Source of the DNA: Chlorobaculum tepidum TLS
GTDB taxonomy: Bacteria; Bacteroidota; Chlorobiia; Chlorobiales; Chlorobiaceae
Length of the DNA: 64,000 nt
Assembly (NCBI RefSeq): GCF_000006985.1
Contig: NC_002932.3
Location: forward strand, 395,501 to 459,500
Direction of reading: 5' to 3'
This document shows, piece after piece, positions 1 to 10,228 of the stretch (the first letter of the stretch is position 1; the number at the start of each line of letters is the position of its first letter). The notes beneath the pieces are model-generated. The model saw only the letters and a list, made by a program, of their open reading frames with translations, made no database searches and was not told the DNA's origin. A program made the translations under genes and the position numbers.

Positions 1-722
1 ATACCATCGATGAAGCCAGTGAAGCGCTTGCGCTGCTGGTGGCGAAAAGAGGCGGCATGGGGCCGGGCGATATTGTGCTGGATTGTGGGTACGGTTTTGG
101 CGATCAGGACATCCTCTGGGCAAGACAACTGAAACCCGAAAAAATCATCGGCCTGAACATTACGAGTTCCCAGGTGGAGCGCGCCCGGAAGCGTGTTGCT
201 GATGCAGGTCTGGAACAATCAATCGATTTACGAGAAGGTTCGGCAACAGCAATGCCCATTGAAAACGAGTCCATCGATCTGGTGGTTTCCGTAGAAAGCG
301 CTTTCCACTACAGAACTCGTGAGGCTTTTTTCAGGGAAGCGTTCCGCGTTTTGCGGCCGGGCGGAAGGCTTGTGACAGCGGACATTGTGCCAACAGAAAA
401 CTCCGGCAATCCCTTCAGGCGAATGGAGCAGTGGTTTTCATGGAATCTTGTAGCAGGAAAATTCAATATTCCGCAAGAAAACTATTACTTGATCCCATCC
501 TACCAGAACAAGCTCACCAAAGCCGGATTTGTCCAGATTGACATCAAATCCATCCGTGACGATGTCTATGAACCGCTTCATGCGTATCTGGCAAAAAACC
601 GGACATTTTTTGCCAAGATGCATCCCCTTGCAAGGATTATGGCGCAATTAACCCTGAATCGTTCTGCAGAGAGTGTGTATGCCGGCTTGGATTATATCCT
701 TTCTTATGCTGAAAAGCCATAG
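1..722 (+). CDS. SAM-dependent class I methyltransferase, 5' end outside window
   Basis: Transfers a methyl group from S-adenosylmethionine to an unidentified acceptor. The glycine-rich SAM-binding motif DCGYGFGD is followed by an acidic strand end and by the LRPGGRLVTADIV segment typical of UbiE/COQ5-like small-molecule methyltransferases. The reading frame is open to the left edge: codons from base 3 read TIDEASEALALLV before a GTG at 39. The gene therefore almost certainly begins upstream, and the GTG is not its real start. About 240 residues are visible and the stop is at 720-722. The substrate cannot be read from sequence. It converges on the cobalamin operon, and no functional link to B12 is shown. 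Confidence 0.8.
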   Translation, partial: TIDEASEALALLVAKRGGMGPGDIVLDCGYGFGDQDILWARQLKPEKIIGLNITSSQVERARKRVADAGLEQSIDLREGSATAMPIENESIDLVVSVESAFHYRTREAFFREAFRVLRPGGRLVTADIVPTENSGNPFRRMEQWFSWNLVAGKFNIPQENYYLIPSYQNKLTKAGFVQIDIKSIRDDVYEPLHAYLAKNRTFFAKMHPLARIMAQLTLNRSAESVYAGLDYILSYAEKP

Positions 723-1336
723 TCTGAAGCGGCTCTCAGGGTATGCAAAAATGAATGACACAGAACAGCGTTAAGCAAGCGCCTGTTTGAAGGCCGCTTT
801 TATACGAGAGCCACTCAAGTCTGCATATCCTGCTCTTTGGGGAAGGCTCTCCTTTGGCCTTGCTCGGAATATCCTAAACTGAACGGGGATTCAGATTACG
901 ATACGCCGCCCCGTTTACCTCTTCAACTTGACGTTTGCTTATCCCGAAACTTACAGGCCTCAAACCACCCGCGTTTCCGGTAATGCGTCAGCAGCTCATG
1001 CAGAATATCATGAGCAGAATGCCAGCTCTAAAGAGCTTAACCGATGCCCTCTGCAATAAGCTGCTTTGTTTTTAACACTCTATTGGTCTCGACAGGATGA
1101 TATTGCTTTACTATTGACTAAACAGTTTTTTTGGAACATCCCCCACCCATCGAGTGACCGAAAGACCTGCGCCCTCTTTGTAGAGGGAGTACTGTCTCAC
1201 AGAACAAAACCATAAGCGCCATTACTATGAATCTTATGGGCACCTTTCAACAAACGTTACGATATCAAAATCGACAGCCAACGCGCGCCAACGATAAAGA
1301 CTGTAGCCCCTCATATCTACTTCAGCAACGTGCAAT
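723..1336. other. intergenic region between convergent genes
   Basis: About 610 bases without a convincing gene. I see a perfect CCCTCT-ttgt-AGAGGG hairpin near 1170-1185, the terminator-like hairpin listed separately, and no recognisable transposase or RNA gene. The short ORF at 1227-1424 runs into the 3' end of the opposite-strand cbiJD gene and has no protein-like features. Confidence 0.5.
1203..1239 (-). terminator. possible Rho-independent terminator of the cbi operon
   Basis: On the minus strand CCATAAG and CTTATGG form a perfect 7-bp stem with a 16-base loop, followed by TTTTGTTCT. It lies about 100 bases past the stop codon of cbiJD, the last gene of the operon. The loop is long and the T tract imperfect, so this is tentative. 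Confidence 0.4.
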
Positions 1337-3190
1337 TCAATCGACGACGACCGCCTGCCCCTCCATGTCGAACAGCACGAAGGTCAGGGAGGTGTCAGGA
1401 AGCCACCGGCGACAGGCGCGATAGCTGGCGTTGGCAATGGCCGTATAGAGTGGTTCATCGCTGCTAAAAGGGATGAGGTCGGTCACATTCCGGACGAGGT
1501 GGAGGTCGGCGAGCTGGTTTGCAATTACCGGGCTGTAGCCAAGATCGGCAGAGAGATTGGCAAGCCATCGGGGATCGAGCTGAACGACGCGGCTGGAGAG
1601 GTCGGCCTGGCCCTGAGCGAGTTTGGTGGCTTTGGCGAGCATGACGCCAACGATGACGCGGCTGAAGCCGCCGTGCTGGTGCACCAGTTCGAGCGTGCGC
1701 CCAATATAGTTGCCGTAGTGAATGCAGGCCAGCTCCGGCAGGTCGGGGTAACGCGCGCGGAGGTGACGTTCGGTTCGAAGACCAGAGGTGAGAGCGAGGG
1801 TGGTACAGCCGTTGGTGGAGGCAACCGCGATAGACTGGCGGATGCTGGCGAGCCACGCCTCTATTGAGTAAGGAATGACCTCGCCACTGGTACCGAGAAT
1901 CGAGATACCTCCGGTGATGCCGAGCCGTTCGTTCATCGTTTTGCGGGCGACCGCGTTGCCGCCGGGCACTGATATCGTGACCGCGACGGCGTGGCGCAAC
2001 CCGCGCTGCCGCAACTCTCCGGCGATGCACTCCCGGATCATTTGACGTGGCACGGGGTTGATCGCCGGTTCGCCGGGTGGAATCTCCAGCCCCGGCAGCG
2101 TCACCCTGCCAACTCCTTCACCTTGCAGGAATCGCACTTCACCCGGTTCGCCGTTCGGCAACAGCGACACTTCACTGACAATCAGCAGGCCATGCGTCAC
2201 ATCGGGGTCGTCGCCCGCGAACTTCCGCACGCCGCACCGCGATCGCCCTCGCTCCGCGCGGTACGAGACGATCCCGAAGCTGGCGACTTTGCCGGACGGA
2301 AGCGTGATCGTGACCAAGTCGGGCGCAGCACCGTCAAACAGCGCGATCACGGCGGCTTTGGTAGCGGCGGCGGCACAGGCTCCGGTGGTGTAGCCTGTCC
2401 TGAGCGGCTTCAGCGTGACGGCGTCTGGCAGCAGCGCTTCAAGCTCCTCGACGGATGTTGCCACCACATCGTACGCGGGTGCGGGGGGACGCCGGATGAC
2501 GATCAGCGGAATGGCGCACCGTTCGGCAACCCGCAGTTTCGAGGAGAAAAAGCCGGACTCTCCGCTCTCCTTTGCGAGCAGGCAATCGACGCCATGCTTC
2601 CGCACCAGCTTTTCGAGCGCCTCGTCGGAACTATCGGGATTCATAGGCAGCAGCTGCGCTTCGGGAATCCCCTCGCGCCGCGCAAGCTCCATCGAGGCTT
2701 GTGTCGGCAGGATGCGCAGAAGCATGTCGTGCTGTTCCCACCACGGGCGTAACGGAGCGATGGACTGTACTCCGGTCAGCGCGAGCAGCTTCGCCGGATT
2801 GAGGCGGTCGAGCAGCGCAAGAGCTTCGGTGAAATCGGCTACGGAGTGAAGTCCTTCAAAATCTGGAACATCCACCGATGGTCTGTCGAAACGGATCAGG
2901 CGAACGGCGAGGTGCTGGCAAACCTCGAACAGCGAGCGGTGCAGTCGGGCGGCGAAGGGGTGGGCGGCGTCGATGACGAGCCGGACGCCGCTCGACGAGA
3001 CGAGTTCGGACAGCGCCGCCTCGTCGAGCGCTCCGTGGCGAAACTCGCCGCAGGCAGTTGCGAATGGTTCGACGCGGGTTTTGGTCGAGTAGATGAAAGG
3101 CAGGCCGAGCCGGTCGCAGAGCGCCGCCGCCTGCCGTCCCTCGGTGGTACCGCCGAAGAGCAGAATCACGCCGCCCTCCTCACGCGCCAT
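1337..3190 (-). CDS. cbiJD: CbiJ-CbiD fusion: cobalt-precorrin-6A reductase / cobalt-precorrin-5B C1-methyltransferase
   Basis: This bifunctional cytoplasmic enzyme of anaerobic cobalamin synthesis is about 617 residues long. Residues 1-250 are a CbiJ/CobK reductase domain, with the N-terminal FGGTTEGR nucleotide-binding motif and the DAAHPFA segment. Residues from about 262 onward are CbiD, starting with the diagnostic [13 protein letters not shown] motif at 264-276. CbiD methylates C-1 with SAM and CbiJ reduces cobalt-precorrin-6A. The frame is open upstream, but the part before the ATG at 3190 is only a shadow of cbiGF. A purine-rich GAAGGG sits close to ATG 3190, which overlaps the cbiGF stop by about 11 bases. 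ATG 3208 is an alternative. It is the last gene of the riboswitch-controlled operon. Confidence 0.93.
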   Translation of the reverse strand: MAREEGGVILLFGGTTEGRQAAALCDRLGLPFIYSTKTRVEPFATACGEFRHGALDEAALSELVSSSGVRLVIDAAHPFAARLHRSLFEVCQHLAVRLIRFDRPSVDVPDFEGLHSVADFTEALALLDRLNPAKLLALTGVQSIAPLRPWWEQHDMLLRILPTQASMELARREGIPEAQLLPMNPDSSDEALEKLVRKHGVDCLLAKESGESGFFSSKLRVAERCAIPLIVIRRPPAPAYDVVATSVEELEALLPDAVTLKPLRTGYTTGACAAAATKAAVIALFDGAAPDLVTITLPSGKVASFGIVSYRAERGRSRCGVRKFAGDDPDVTHGLLIVSEVSLLPNGEPGEVRFLQGEGVGRVTLPGLEIPPGEPAINPVPRQMIRECIAGELRQRGLRHAVAVTISVPGGNAVARKTMNERLGITGGISILGTSGEVIPYSIEAWLASIRQSIAVASTNGCTTLALTSGLRTERHLRARYPDLPELACIHYGNYIGRTLELVHQHGGFSRVIVGVMLAKATKLAQGQADLSSRVVQLDPRWLANLSADLGYSPVIANQLADLHLVRNVTDLIPFSSDEPLYTAIANASYRACRRWLPDTSLTFVLFDMEGQAVVVD

Positions 3191-5054
3191 GCCCTTCGCG
3201 GAAGCCATGCGTGAAGGATGGGTCGTAGAGCTTCGAGCGCCCGCCGCGCGCACCGATCGCCTCACCGACCACCAGCAGCACCGTGCGGGTTTTGCCGCTT
3301 TCGCGCACCAGCGAGGCCAGCCCGTCGAGCCGCCCGCGCCACACCTGCTGGTCGTCCCAGGTGAGCCGGTAGCAGACCGCCACGGGGGTATCGGGCGCGT
3401 AGTGTTCGAGCAGCTCGGACTGCACCTGGTCGCTCCACTCGGCGCTGAGGTAGATGCACATGGTCGCCCTCGCACGCGCCAGCTCCGAGAGCCGCTCCTT
3501 GTCTGGCACCGGCGTCCGCCCGCTGCCGCGCGTCAGGATGATGGTCTGCACCTTCTCCGGCACGGTAAACTGCGACTGCAACACCGCTGCCGCTGCCTGG
3601 AACGACGACACGCCCGGCACGATTTCGTACTCGAACCCCTCAGCGTCGAAAAAGGCCATCTGCTCCTGAATCGCTCCGTAAATCGACGGATCGCCGGTGT
3701 GCAGTCGCACCACGAATTTGCCCTGTCGATAGAACCGCTCCATCAACGCGAACTGCTCTTCGAGCGAAAGCGAAGCCGAACTCCGCACCAGCGCGCCCGG
3801 TTTGGCATAGTGGGTCAGCTTCTCCGGCACGAGGCTGCCCGCGTAGAGAATCAGGTCGGCCTGTTCGAGGTAGCGTTTGCCCTTGACCGTCACCAGCTCC
3901 GGATCGCCCGGCCCCGCCCCGACGATGGCGATGCGCCCGCGCCGTTCAGCTCCGCGCAAAAGGCTGACGGCGAAGGTGTAGTGGCGCGGCTCTCCCTCCG
4001 GAATACCGTCGAGCGAGATCTTCTGTTTCTCGATCAGCCAGCGGTTCTCGCCGGAGAGCAGCGCCGCCGAAGCCTCGGAAACGCTGTGCACGCCAGTTTT
4101 GCGGAAGACGACATCAGACGGATTGGGTACCGGCCCGACACTTTCGAGCTGCTCCGGCGTGAAACCCGTCAGCGTCGTGCCGCACGCTTCGGCAAAGGCA
4201 ATGAAGGCCTCTTCGTTTAGCTTGAAATCAACCGAACCGACGCTGCGGATCGAGCGCATGGAGAAACCGTTGCTTGCAAATTGTTCGGAAATCGAGCTGA
4301 CGAACCGTTCGGGGTCGATGCCTCGCTCCGACCCAACGCCAACGCAGAGCACCTTCGGTCGATAGAACACCGTCTGGACAGATGCTTCGATGATCCGCGG
4401 CGTCACGGCGAGCAGAAGACTGCACGTGCTGAAATCGACCTCTTCGTAGCGATAGGCAATCGTCACGAACGGCGGTGCGGTTCGCTCCAACTCATCGGTC
4501 AGCGAGTCGCGAACATCAAGTAGCAGCGTGGTCGGCTCGTGGTTCACGAAGGCCGCCATCGCCGTAGTCATCGATTCACCCGCGACCGGCGAGGCGAACT
4601 CGACGCCCCACCCCTCTTCACGCCCCAGAATGTCGAGCGGCCACAACCCCTGCACGTCGCTCGACGTGCTCAGCACCGCCTGTGCCCCCAGCAGCCGCGC
4701 GACCCGCCCGGCCAGCGCGTTCGCCCCGCCCGCATGGCCCGACAACACGCTCTGCACGAAGCGCCCGGACTCGTCGCAGTTGATGACCGCCGGGTCGCGC
4801 AGCTTGCCCTGCAACACCGGCGCAATCGAGCGCACGCAGATGCCGAGCGAGCCTATAAAAAGAAAAGCGTCGAAGCTGCCGAACGAGTGCCGGACAAACG
4901 CCGGAACGCTTTCGATGGGTTCGACACCCTCGGCGACGCGGGACGAGAACAGCCCGCACCCGGCAAACCCGTCGGCCACGAGCAGGCTTTTCAGTGAGCG
5001 GGCGAGCGCGATTCCGGTTTCGGTGATGGCGATAATGGCAATTCGTTCGTGCAT
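3180..5054 (-). CDS. cbiGF: CbiG-CbiF fusion: cobalt-precorrin-5A hydrolase / cobalt-precorrin-4 C11-methyltransferase
   Basis: A 624-residue fusion. Residues 1 to about 365 are CbiG (N-terminal, middle and C-terminal domains, with the GVGSERG motif near 239), which opens the delta-lactone of cobalt-precorrin-5A and releases acetaldehyde. Residues 373-624 are CbiF/CobM of the tetrapyrrole methylase superfamily, with [12 protein letters not shown] near 378 and the GDPSIYG motif, which methylates C-11 before the CbiG step. The fusion joins consecutive reactions in one polypeptide. CbiG marks the pathway as anaerobic (cobalt-early). It follows cbiET by 68 bases, the widest gap in the distal half of the operon. 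Confidence 0.95.
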   Translation of the reverse strand: MHERIAIIAITETGIALARSLKSLLVADGFAGCGLFSSRVAEGVEPIESVPAFVRHSFGSFDAFLFIGSLGICVRSIAPVLQGKLRDPAVINCDESGRFVQSVLSGHAGGANALAGRVARLLGAQAVLSTSSDVQGLWPLDILGREEGWGVEFASPVAGESMTTAMAAFVNHEPTTLLLDVRDSLTDELERTAPPFVTIAYRYEEVDFSTCSLLLAVTPRIIEASVQTVFYRPKVLCVGVGSERGIDPERFVSSISEQFASNGFSMRSIRSVGSVDFKLNEEAFIAFAEACGTTLTGFTPEQLESVGPVPNPSDVVFRKTGVHSVSEASAALLSGENRWLIEKQKISLDGIPEGEPRHYTFAVSLLRGAERRGRIAIVGAGPGDPELVTVKGKRYLEQADLILYAGSLVPEKLTHYAKPGALVRSSASLSLEEQFALMERFYRQGKFVVRLHTGDPSIYGAIQEQMAFFDAEGFEYEIVPGVSSFQAAAAVLQSQFTVPEKVQTIILTRGSGRTPVPDKERLSELARARATMCIYLSAEWSDQVQSELLEHYAPDTPVAVCYRLTWDDQQVWRGRLDGLASLVRESGKTRTVLLVVGEAIGARGGRSKLYDPSFTHGFREGHGA

Positions 5055-5122
5055 GGGTTTTGTAAAACAACTGTTTGAAATAGTCCGGATAACGTTCTGA
5101 TCGGACAGGGCGTCTCAAGCGC

Positions 5123-6325
5123 TCAGCCCGGCATCACCGCCTTCATCACACTCACGGGATTGTGGTCGCCGACGGTTAGCTTGAGCGGCTCGGCGAGTTC
5201 CATACCGTGGCGGGCGGCGCTGGCGGTGAACGCTTCGGCGCTCGACCGGCGCACGGCGTTCATCACCACCCGACCTCCGGGAGCGAGATGCGTCGCCACA
5301 GCGGCGAACAGCTCGCCCAGCCGGTCGCCGTGGCCGCCGATGAAGACCGCATCGACGCCGTCGTTGCCGCACAACGCGCGGTGATCCTGTTCGAGAAAGT
5401 CCCCCATCACCTTTGCGATGCCGGGCGCTCCGAAGCGACGGGCGTTGACTTCCAGCAGGGCATCGCACTCGGGGCGCTTCTCGAAGGCGGTCACCGCGAG
5501 GCCGGGAAACCGGAGCCGCGCTTCGATAGCGACAGAGCCAGTGCAGAAACCAACGTCCCAGAAGGTGCGCGCCCGGCCAAGCTCCAGCGCGGCGAGAGCG
5601 GCCAGGCGAAAGGGCATTTTGGTAATCATGTTGGGCCGCCCCGGCAGCCCGTCGAACAGATTTTCGGGAATACCGAACCAGCGCTTCGGTGGCTCCGAAG
5701 CTTCGAGCAGCAGGCAGTTGAGCTTGCCGAATTGCATCCCGGAAGCCTCCTCCAGCGTACAGCGTGTTACCCGCTCATCGCTGCCGCCAAGCGATTCACC
5801 GACCGCCATGCGATAGCTGGAATAGCCGAAATCGAGCATTCGCCGCGCTACCTCTGTCGGCGTCTTGCGGGTGTCGGTCAACACGCCAATCAACCGCTCG
5901 CCTGCTATCAGAGCGCAGTCCAATTCCTCCCAGCTCCGCCCGGTGAGCGAGGCATGACGCATCGACTGGTACGGAATCAGGCAGCGCTGTGCCAGCATCT
6001 GAAGCGAGTGAAACGTCGGAAAACTTTGAATCGACGCGCCGGGAAAACGCTTCTGCAAGGTTGCGCCGAAGCCGTAAAAAAAGGGGTCGCCAGAGGCGAA
6101 GACCACCACCGGCTCGTCCGCCCCGGCAAGTTGCGACAGCACCTCGTCAATCGGCGGCGCGATGGTGATCCAGCGGTAGGCGGACGGCAGCAACGCACCG
6201 ACGATTTCGCGATGGCGGGTTCCGCCTGCGAAGATTCGATGTGCACGAATTGCCTCGATGGCGGAGGGGTCGAGATGCGGCTCCGTGCTGTCGCTGAGGC
6301 CGATGAGCGTGAACTGCTCAGACAT
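5123..6325 (-). CDS. cbiET: CbiE-CbiT fusion: precorrin-6Y C5,15-methyltransferase (decarboxylating), CobL type
   Basis: A 400-residue protein with two SAM-dependent domains. Residues 1 to about 205 are CbiE, a tetrapyrrole methylase carrying FASGDPFFYG around 76-85, that methylates C-5. Residues from about 230 to the end are CbiT, a Rossmann methyltransferase with FWDVGFCTGSVAIEA around 255-269, that methylates C-15 and decarboxylates the C-12 acetate. The same fusion is known as CobL in aerobic pathways, but the surrounding CbiK, CbiG and CbiD place this copy in the anaerobic route. Its ATG at 6325 overlaps the cbiHC end by 8 bases, which suggests translational coupling. Confidence 0.95.
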   Translation of the reverse strand: MSEQFTLIGLSDSTEPHLDPSAIEAIRAHRIFAGGTRHREIVGALLPSAYRWITIAPPIDEVLSQLAGADEPVVVFASGDPFFYGFGATLQKRFPGASIQSFPTFHSLQMLAQRCLIPYQSMRHASLTGRSWEELDCALIAGERLIGVLTDTRKTPTEVARRMLDFGYSSYRMAVGESLGGSDERVTRCTLEEASGMQFGKLNCLLLEASEPPKRWFGIPENLFDGLPGRPNMITKMPFRLAALAALELGRARTFWDVGFCTGSVAIEARLRFPGLAVTAFEKRPECDALLEVNARRFGAPGIAKVMGDFLEQDHRALCGNDGVDAVFIGGHGDRLGELFAAVATHLAPGGRVVMNAVRRSSAEAFTASAARHGMELAEPLKLTVGDHNPVSVMKAVMPG

Positions 6326-7724
6326 CGCGCCCCGGATTCATCGCCTCCGCCTCGTCGAGGCTGAAGGCCGCGTTGACGATGGTGGCCGCAATCGCGCTGC
6401 CACCCTTGCGCCCCTCGATGACGGCAATCGGCGTTGCGCCCGCCGCCGCCTTGAGCCGGTGCTTCGACTCGACTACGTTCACGAACCCGACCGGCGCTCC
6501 AATCACCCCCATCGGAGCGAAGCCTCCGCGATGCAGGAGCGATGCAAGTTCCAGCAGCGCCGTCGGCGCATTGCCGACGACGAAGAGCGCGTCGGGATGC
6601 TCCTTGGCGGCAAGCCGCATCCCCGCCTGGCTGCGCGTGATGCCCGCGCTTTTGGCCAGCTCCGTCACGCGCTCGTCGTGCAAGTAGCAGCGCACCGTCA
6701 CGCCGTAGCGCTCCAGCGCTGCCTTGCGCAGCCCCGACTGCACCATCGTCACGTCGGTAATGATCGTCGCGCCACCGGCGGTCAGCGCCTCGTGCCACCG
6801 CTGGATTGCGCCGGGTGTGGCGTGGAACAACTCCTGCATCTCAAAATCGGCGGTCGTGTGAATCGTGTGCATGACCGCCCAGCGCTCGTCAGTCGGGCGT
6901 GAGTCCGGCTTCATCAGTTCCGCGATGGCGCGGAAGCTGCTGCTCATGATCGACTGGCCAACCGGTCTCAGGCCACGCTCCTCTCGGCTGAAATAGCCCC
7001 TCGGCGTCACCATCCGCTCTCCGGAGAAGAAGGTGGTCGAGTTGCCAACCAGCATCATGGTGAACATGTCGAGCGAATCGGGATCGAACTCACCGAGCGT
7101 CGTCAGCACGACCGACTCATCCTTGCGCGTCACATTGCGGACGATGCCCACCGGCGTCGAGGGTGAGCGGTGGCGCAGGAACAGCTCGCGGAAGCGGTGA
7201 ATCTGCCAGTAGCGGTCGCGGCTGCGTGGGTTGTAAACCGCCGTCACGAAGTCCGCCGATGCCGCTGCCTCGATCCGCTTTTCGATCACCTCCCACGGCG
7301 TCATCAGGTCGGAGAGCGAAATGGCACAGAAGTCGTGGCTCACCGGAGCGCCGAGTCGCGCGGCAGCGGCCTGGAACGCACTGATGCCCGGCAGTACCTC
7401 GACCGCGACCTCCGGCCAGCGGCCGCTCGCATGCAGTTCGACAATGAGTGGTGCCATGCCGTAGATGCCCGCGTCGCCGGAGCTGACGACAACGACGTGA
7501 CGCCCTTCGGCGGCCAGCGCGAACGCCTCTTCGGCCCGCTGCATCTCGCCGGTCATGCCAGTCGCCACGGTCTGGACGGAGTCCGGAATCAGGTGTGCGA
7601 TGCTCTTCATGTAGCCGGTGTAGCCGACCACCGCGTCAGCCGTGCGGATCGCATCGAGCACCTGCGGGGTCATCATCGAGTCGCTGCCGGGGCCGAGGCC
7701 CACAACGGTAATCGTGCCGTTCAT
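6318..7724 (-). CDS. cbiHC: CbiH-CbiC fusion: (cobalt-)precorrin-3B C17-methyltransferase / (cobalt-)precorrin-8 methylmutase
   Basis: A 468-residue fusion. The N-terminal half is CbiH/CobJ of the tetrapyrrole methylase superfamily (VVGLGPGSD near residue 8, the SSGDAGIYG loop, VLPGISAFQAAAA), which methylates C-17 and contracts the ring. The C-terminal ~205 residues are CbiC/CobH, which moves the C-11 methyl to C-12. Its features include the IHTTADFE segment with the conserved active-site region and GAPVGFVNVVESK. The ATG at 7724 gives an ATGA overlap with the cbiL stop. A longer frame to 7757 only reads cbiL sequence. CbiH and CbiC act at non-adjacent steps, so this fusion does not simply channel an intermediate. 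Confidence 0.95.
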   Translation of the reverse strand: MNGTITVVGLGPGSDSMMTPQVLDAIRTADAVVGYTGYMKSIAHLIPDSVQTVATGMTGEMQRAEEAFALAAEGRHVVVVSSGDAGIYGMAPLIVELHASGRWPEVAVEVLPGISAFQAAAARLGAPVSHDFCAISLSDLMTPWEVIEKRIEAAASADFVTAVYNPRSRDRYWQIHRFRELFLRHRSPSTPVGIVRNVTRKDESVVLTTLGEFDPDSLDMFTMMLVGNSTTFFSGERMVTPRGYFSREERGLRPVGQSIMSSSFRAIAELMKPDSRPTDERWAVMHTIHTTADFEMQELFHATPGAIQRWHEALTAGGATIITDVTMVQSGLRKAALERYGVTVRCYLHDERVTELAKSAGITRSQAGMRLAAKEHPDALFVVGNAPTALLELASLLHRGGFAPMGVIGAPVGFVNVVESKHRLKAAAGATPIAVIEGRKGGSAIAATIVNAAFSLDEAEAMNPGRDV

Positions 7725-8461
7725 GACGCAAAGGGCGAAAGGGTTGACTGCCGGCAATGCGGCGAGCAGACCAGCAGCGAAAAGTAGGGGATAGCGCGTG
7801 AGCGCAAGGCGTCGACTTCCATCGTGATGAACTCGCCCGCCATGCCCACCTTTTCGGCGTAGAGGAAGGGTTTGGCGTACCGTTCGAGGAAGCTAACCAG
7901 CTCGTCTCTGACCGTCGAGAGCTTCATCACCACTACGGTGCTGTGCGTGACGAGAGCGCGTTCGAGTTCGCCGATCTCGTCGATCTGCGCCAACACCAAC
8001 ACGCTGTCGCTCTGCAACGCAAGCGGCATCCCGGCAGCTGACCCGGCAGCGATGAAGGCCGGAATTCCTGGCGTCATCGAGCAATCGAGACCGTCTCGCC
8101 GCGCCCGTTCGATAATCGCCGACGCAGTGCTGTAAAAGCCGCCGTCACCGACACTCACCACCGCCACCCGTCGGCCCGCCTGCACTTCTTCCGCCATCGA
8201 GGCGTAGTTCGCGGCATAACTCGCCTCGGCGGCCCCACGCGAGCGCGACATCGGCACGAGCATTCCCCGGAGCTTCGACGGATCGAGATCGAACTCCTTG
8301 AGAATATCGAGCGCCACGCTCGTCACCGCGCCCGAAGCGCTGACCGTGCCGGGATAGTAGATCACGTCAGCCTCGCGAAGCTGCGAAAGCGCCTTGACGG
8401 TAATCAGCCCGGGATCACCCGGTCCAAGCGAAACGCTGATGATCGAGCCTTGATTGTTCAT
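7721..8461 (-). CDS. cbiL: cobalt-precorrin-2 C20-methyltransferase
   Basis: CbiL/CobI adds the C-20 methyl of cobalt-factor II/precorrin-2 using SAM. The 246-residue protein opens with VSLGPGDPGLIT, the superfamily SAM-binding start, and has VVSVGDGGFYSTAS and MTPGIPAFIAA in the expected order. The frame extends upstream to 8689, but that part overlaps cbiK and is not protein-like. ATG 8461, 25 bases after the cbiK stop, gives the normal family length. The stop overlaps the ATG of cbiHC (ATGA). Confidence 0.95.
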   Translation of the reverse strand: MNNQGSIISVSLGPGDPGLITVKALSQLREADVIYYPGTVSASGAVTSVALDILKEFDLDPSKLRGMLVPMSRSRGAAEASYAANYASMAEEVQAGRRVAVVSVGDGGFYSTASAIIERARRDGLDCSMTPGIPAFIAAGSAAGMPLALQSDSVLVLAQIDEIGELERALVTHSTVVVMKLSTVRDELVSFLERYAKPFLYAEKVGMAGEFITMEVDALRSRAIPYFSLLVCSPHCRQSTLSPFAS

Positions 8462-8486
8462 TGGTTGCAAACGGTTGTTCAAAGCG

Positions 8487-9428
8487 TTAATCGATTTTGT
8501 CGGATGCTGAAAACAGATCGATACCATGATCTTCAGCGGTTTCAAGAATCCGCTTGGCGAAGATCGAGGCGAAACGATCATCCGAGCCAAGTCCCTCCAT
8601 GCGGATTTCGACACGACATCCCGCCGCCTCGAACGCTCCTTTCCACGAACCGGTATCGTCATCGGCAATGTCGTTGTGCGCGTGGTCACCCGCCGTTATC
8701 ATGAAGGGGCGCAACAGCACCGTCGTGCACCCTTTGCCCGTCACCTCGGCGACGATCTCCTCCACGCCGGGCCGCCCCTCGATCATACCGATGTGAATCT
8801 GTGCGCCCGGATAGCGACTGCGCATCACGTCACCGGTTTCGCGGAACACACCCGACGAGAAGAAGTCGTTGCCGTGTGCCACATAAACCAGCGCCGCGTC
8901 GAGCTGGCGGGCGCGTTCGACATCATCATCAAACAGCGCCGCCACCTCTTTGATGTCCTCGGTGTAGTCGTGCTCCACGCCGCAGGTGCCAAGCGCCGGA
9001 CGCGACAGCACCACCTTCTCGAAGGGCGACCAGACCCGCTTGATGGTGCGGATCGACTGGAGCGCCGAGACGTAGGATTTCAGATCCTCAAACTGCTCGC
9101 CGTGGTACATGTGGGTCGGCTGCACGATGATCGTCCGGTAGTTGCCGTCCTGTAAATTACCGATCGCGCCGAGAAACCCCTGCACGTTCAGGAACTCGTC
9201 GGCAACGCCCTCGGCGAGCCAGCGTTGCGGATCGCGCCGCCGCGCCGACCAGATGTTGCGCACCATGTTCGAGGTAAAGCAGTGCCGCACCTCAATGCCG
9301 GGAATCCGCGCCCGCACCTGCCTCCGGATGTTCTCCAGCGACGGCAGTGCCGAGGGATAGGTGGTGCCGAAATGGGCAAGCAGAATCGCCTTCTTGTTGA
9401 TCTGTGACCGTTTCTTGTGCTTACTCAT
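8487..9428 (-). CDS. cbiK: anaerobic sirohydrochlorin cobaltochelatase CbiK
   Basis: CbiK inserts Co(II) into sirohydrochlorin, the metal-insertion step that defines the cobalt-early pathway. The 313-residue protein belongs to the class II (ATP-independent, ferrochelatase-like) chelatases. LLAHFGTTYP near residue 16 is the typical start. His185 in YVAHGND and His249 in the GDHAHND stretch correspond to the metal-binding histidines of the family, and a further His-rich segment PTHMYHG lies around 104-110. No signal peptide is visible, so it should be cytoplasmic. It overlaps the cobA stop by ATGA. Its presence makes the CobN-type genes further right unnecessary for de novo synthesis. Confidence 0.95.
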   Translation of the reverse strand: MSKHKKRSQINKKAILLAHFGTTYPSALPSLENIRRQVRARIPGIEVRHCFTSNMVRNIWSARRRDPQRWLAEGVADEFLNVQGFLGAIGNLQDGNYRTIIVQPTHMYHGEQFEDLKSYVSALQSIRTIKRVWSPFEKVVLSRPALGTCGVEHDYTEDIKEVAALFDDDVERARQLDAALVYVAHGNDFFSSGVFRETGDVMRSRYPGAQIHIGMIEGRPGVEEIVAEVTGKGCTTVLLRPFMITAGDHAHNDIADDDTGSWKGAFEAAGCRVEIRMEGLGSDDRFASIFAKRILETAEDHGIDLFSASDKID

Positions 9429-10228
9429 TGCTGTTCATTGTGATTTTGATCAGACGGATCGGACGCATCGGACTGATCTGGGCACGCCCCCTCGGGAACG
9501 GCGTGTTCGCCGATGATGAACACCACCGGCAGGGATAGCTCGCGCTCGCGAATCTGCTGGACAATCGTGCCGATCGTGGCCGCAACCAGCGTCTGGTCGC
9601 TCCGCGAGACGCGCGAAACCGCGCACGCCGGGAGTTCCGGCGACAGCCCGGAGTCGATGAAGCGCTCGACGATCTTGTCCAGATTCTCGAAACCCATGTA
9701 CATCACCAGCGGCGTACCCGCCTTCATCAGCTCGATCACCGCCGCGAAATGCCCAAGCGAGTAGTCCGCCGTGTGGCCGGTGCAGAAGAGCACCGAGCTG
9801 TTCCGGTGGCGTTCGGTGAGCGGGATGCCGCAGAGGTCAGCGGCGGCGATGCCCGTCGTGATGCCCGGCACCACCTCGCACGGCACTCCGGCGGCGGCGA
9901 GCGCACGCACCTCCTCGATGCCGCGCCCGAACATGAAGGGGTCGCCAGCCTTCAGCCGTACGACGCATTTACCCTCTCTGGCGTGACGGACGAGCAGGTC
10001 GTTGATCTTCGTCTGGCGGTCGGTCTGATCCTTGCCGTCGCCGAGGCGCTTGCCGACGCTGATCCGCTCCGCGCCGTTCGGCAGCAACGCAAGAATTTCC
10101 GGGCTGATGAGCGCGTCATGCAGCACCACGTCCGCCGATTGCAGCACGTTGTGTGCACGTATGGTCAGCAGCTCCGGATCGCCCGGCCCGCCGCCCACCA
10201 GAAAAACCTTACCCTTACCGTCGCTCAT
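9425..10228 (-). CDS. cobA: uroporphyrinogen-III C-methyltransferase (SUMT)
   Basis: CobA methylates uroporphyrinogen III at C-2 and C-7 to give precorrin-2, drawing the common tetrapyrrole precursor into the corrin and siroheme branch. The 267-residue protein has the family start [15 protein letters not shown], the [11 protein letters not shown] loop, [11 protein letters not shown] and an intact C-terminal methylase fold. There is no CysG-type oxidase/chelatase domain, so precorrin-2 oxidation must be done elsewhere. The start overlaps the end of cbiO by 14 bases. The C-terminus carries a short Asp/Ser-rich tail of no known function. Confidence 0.95.
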
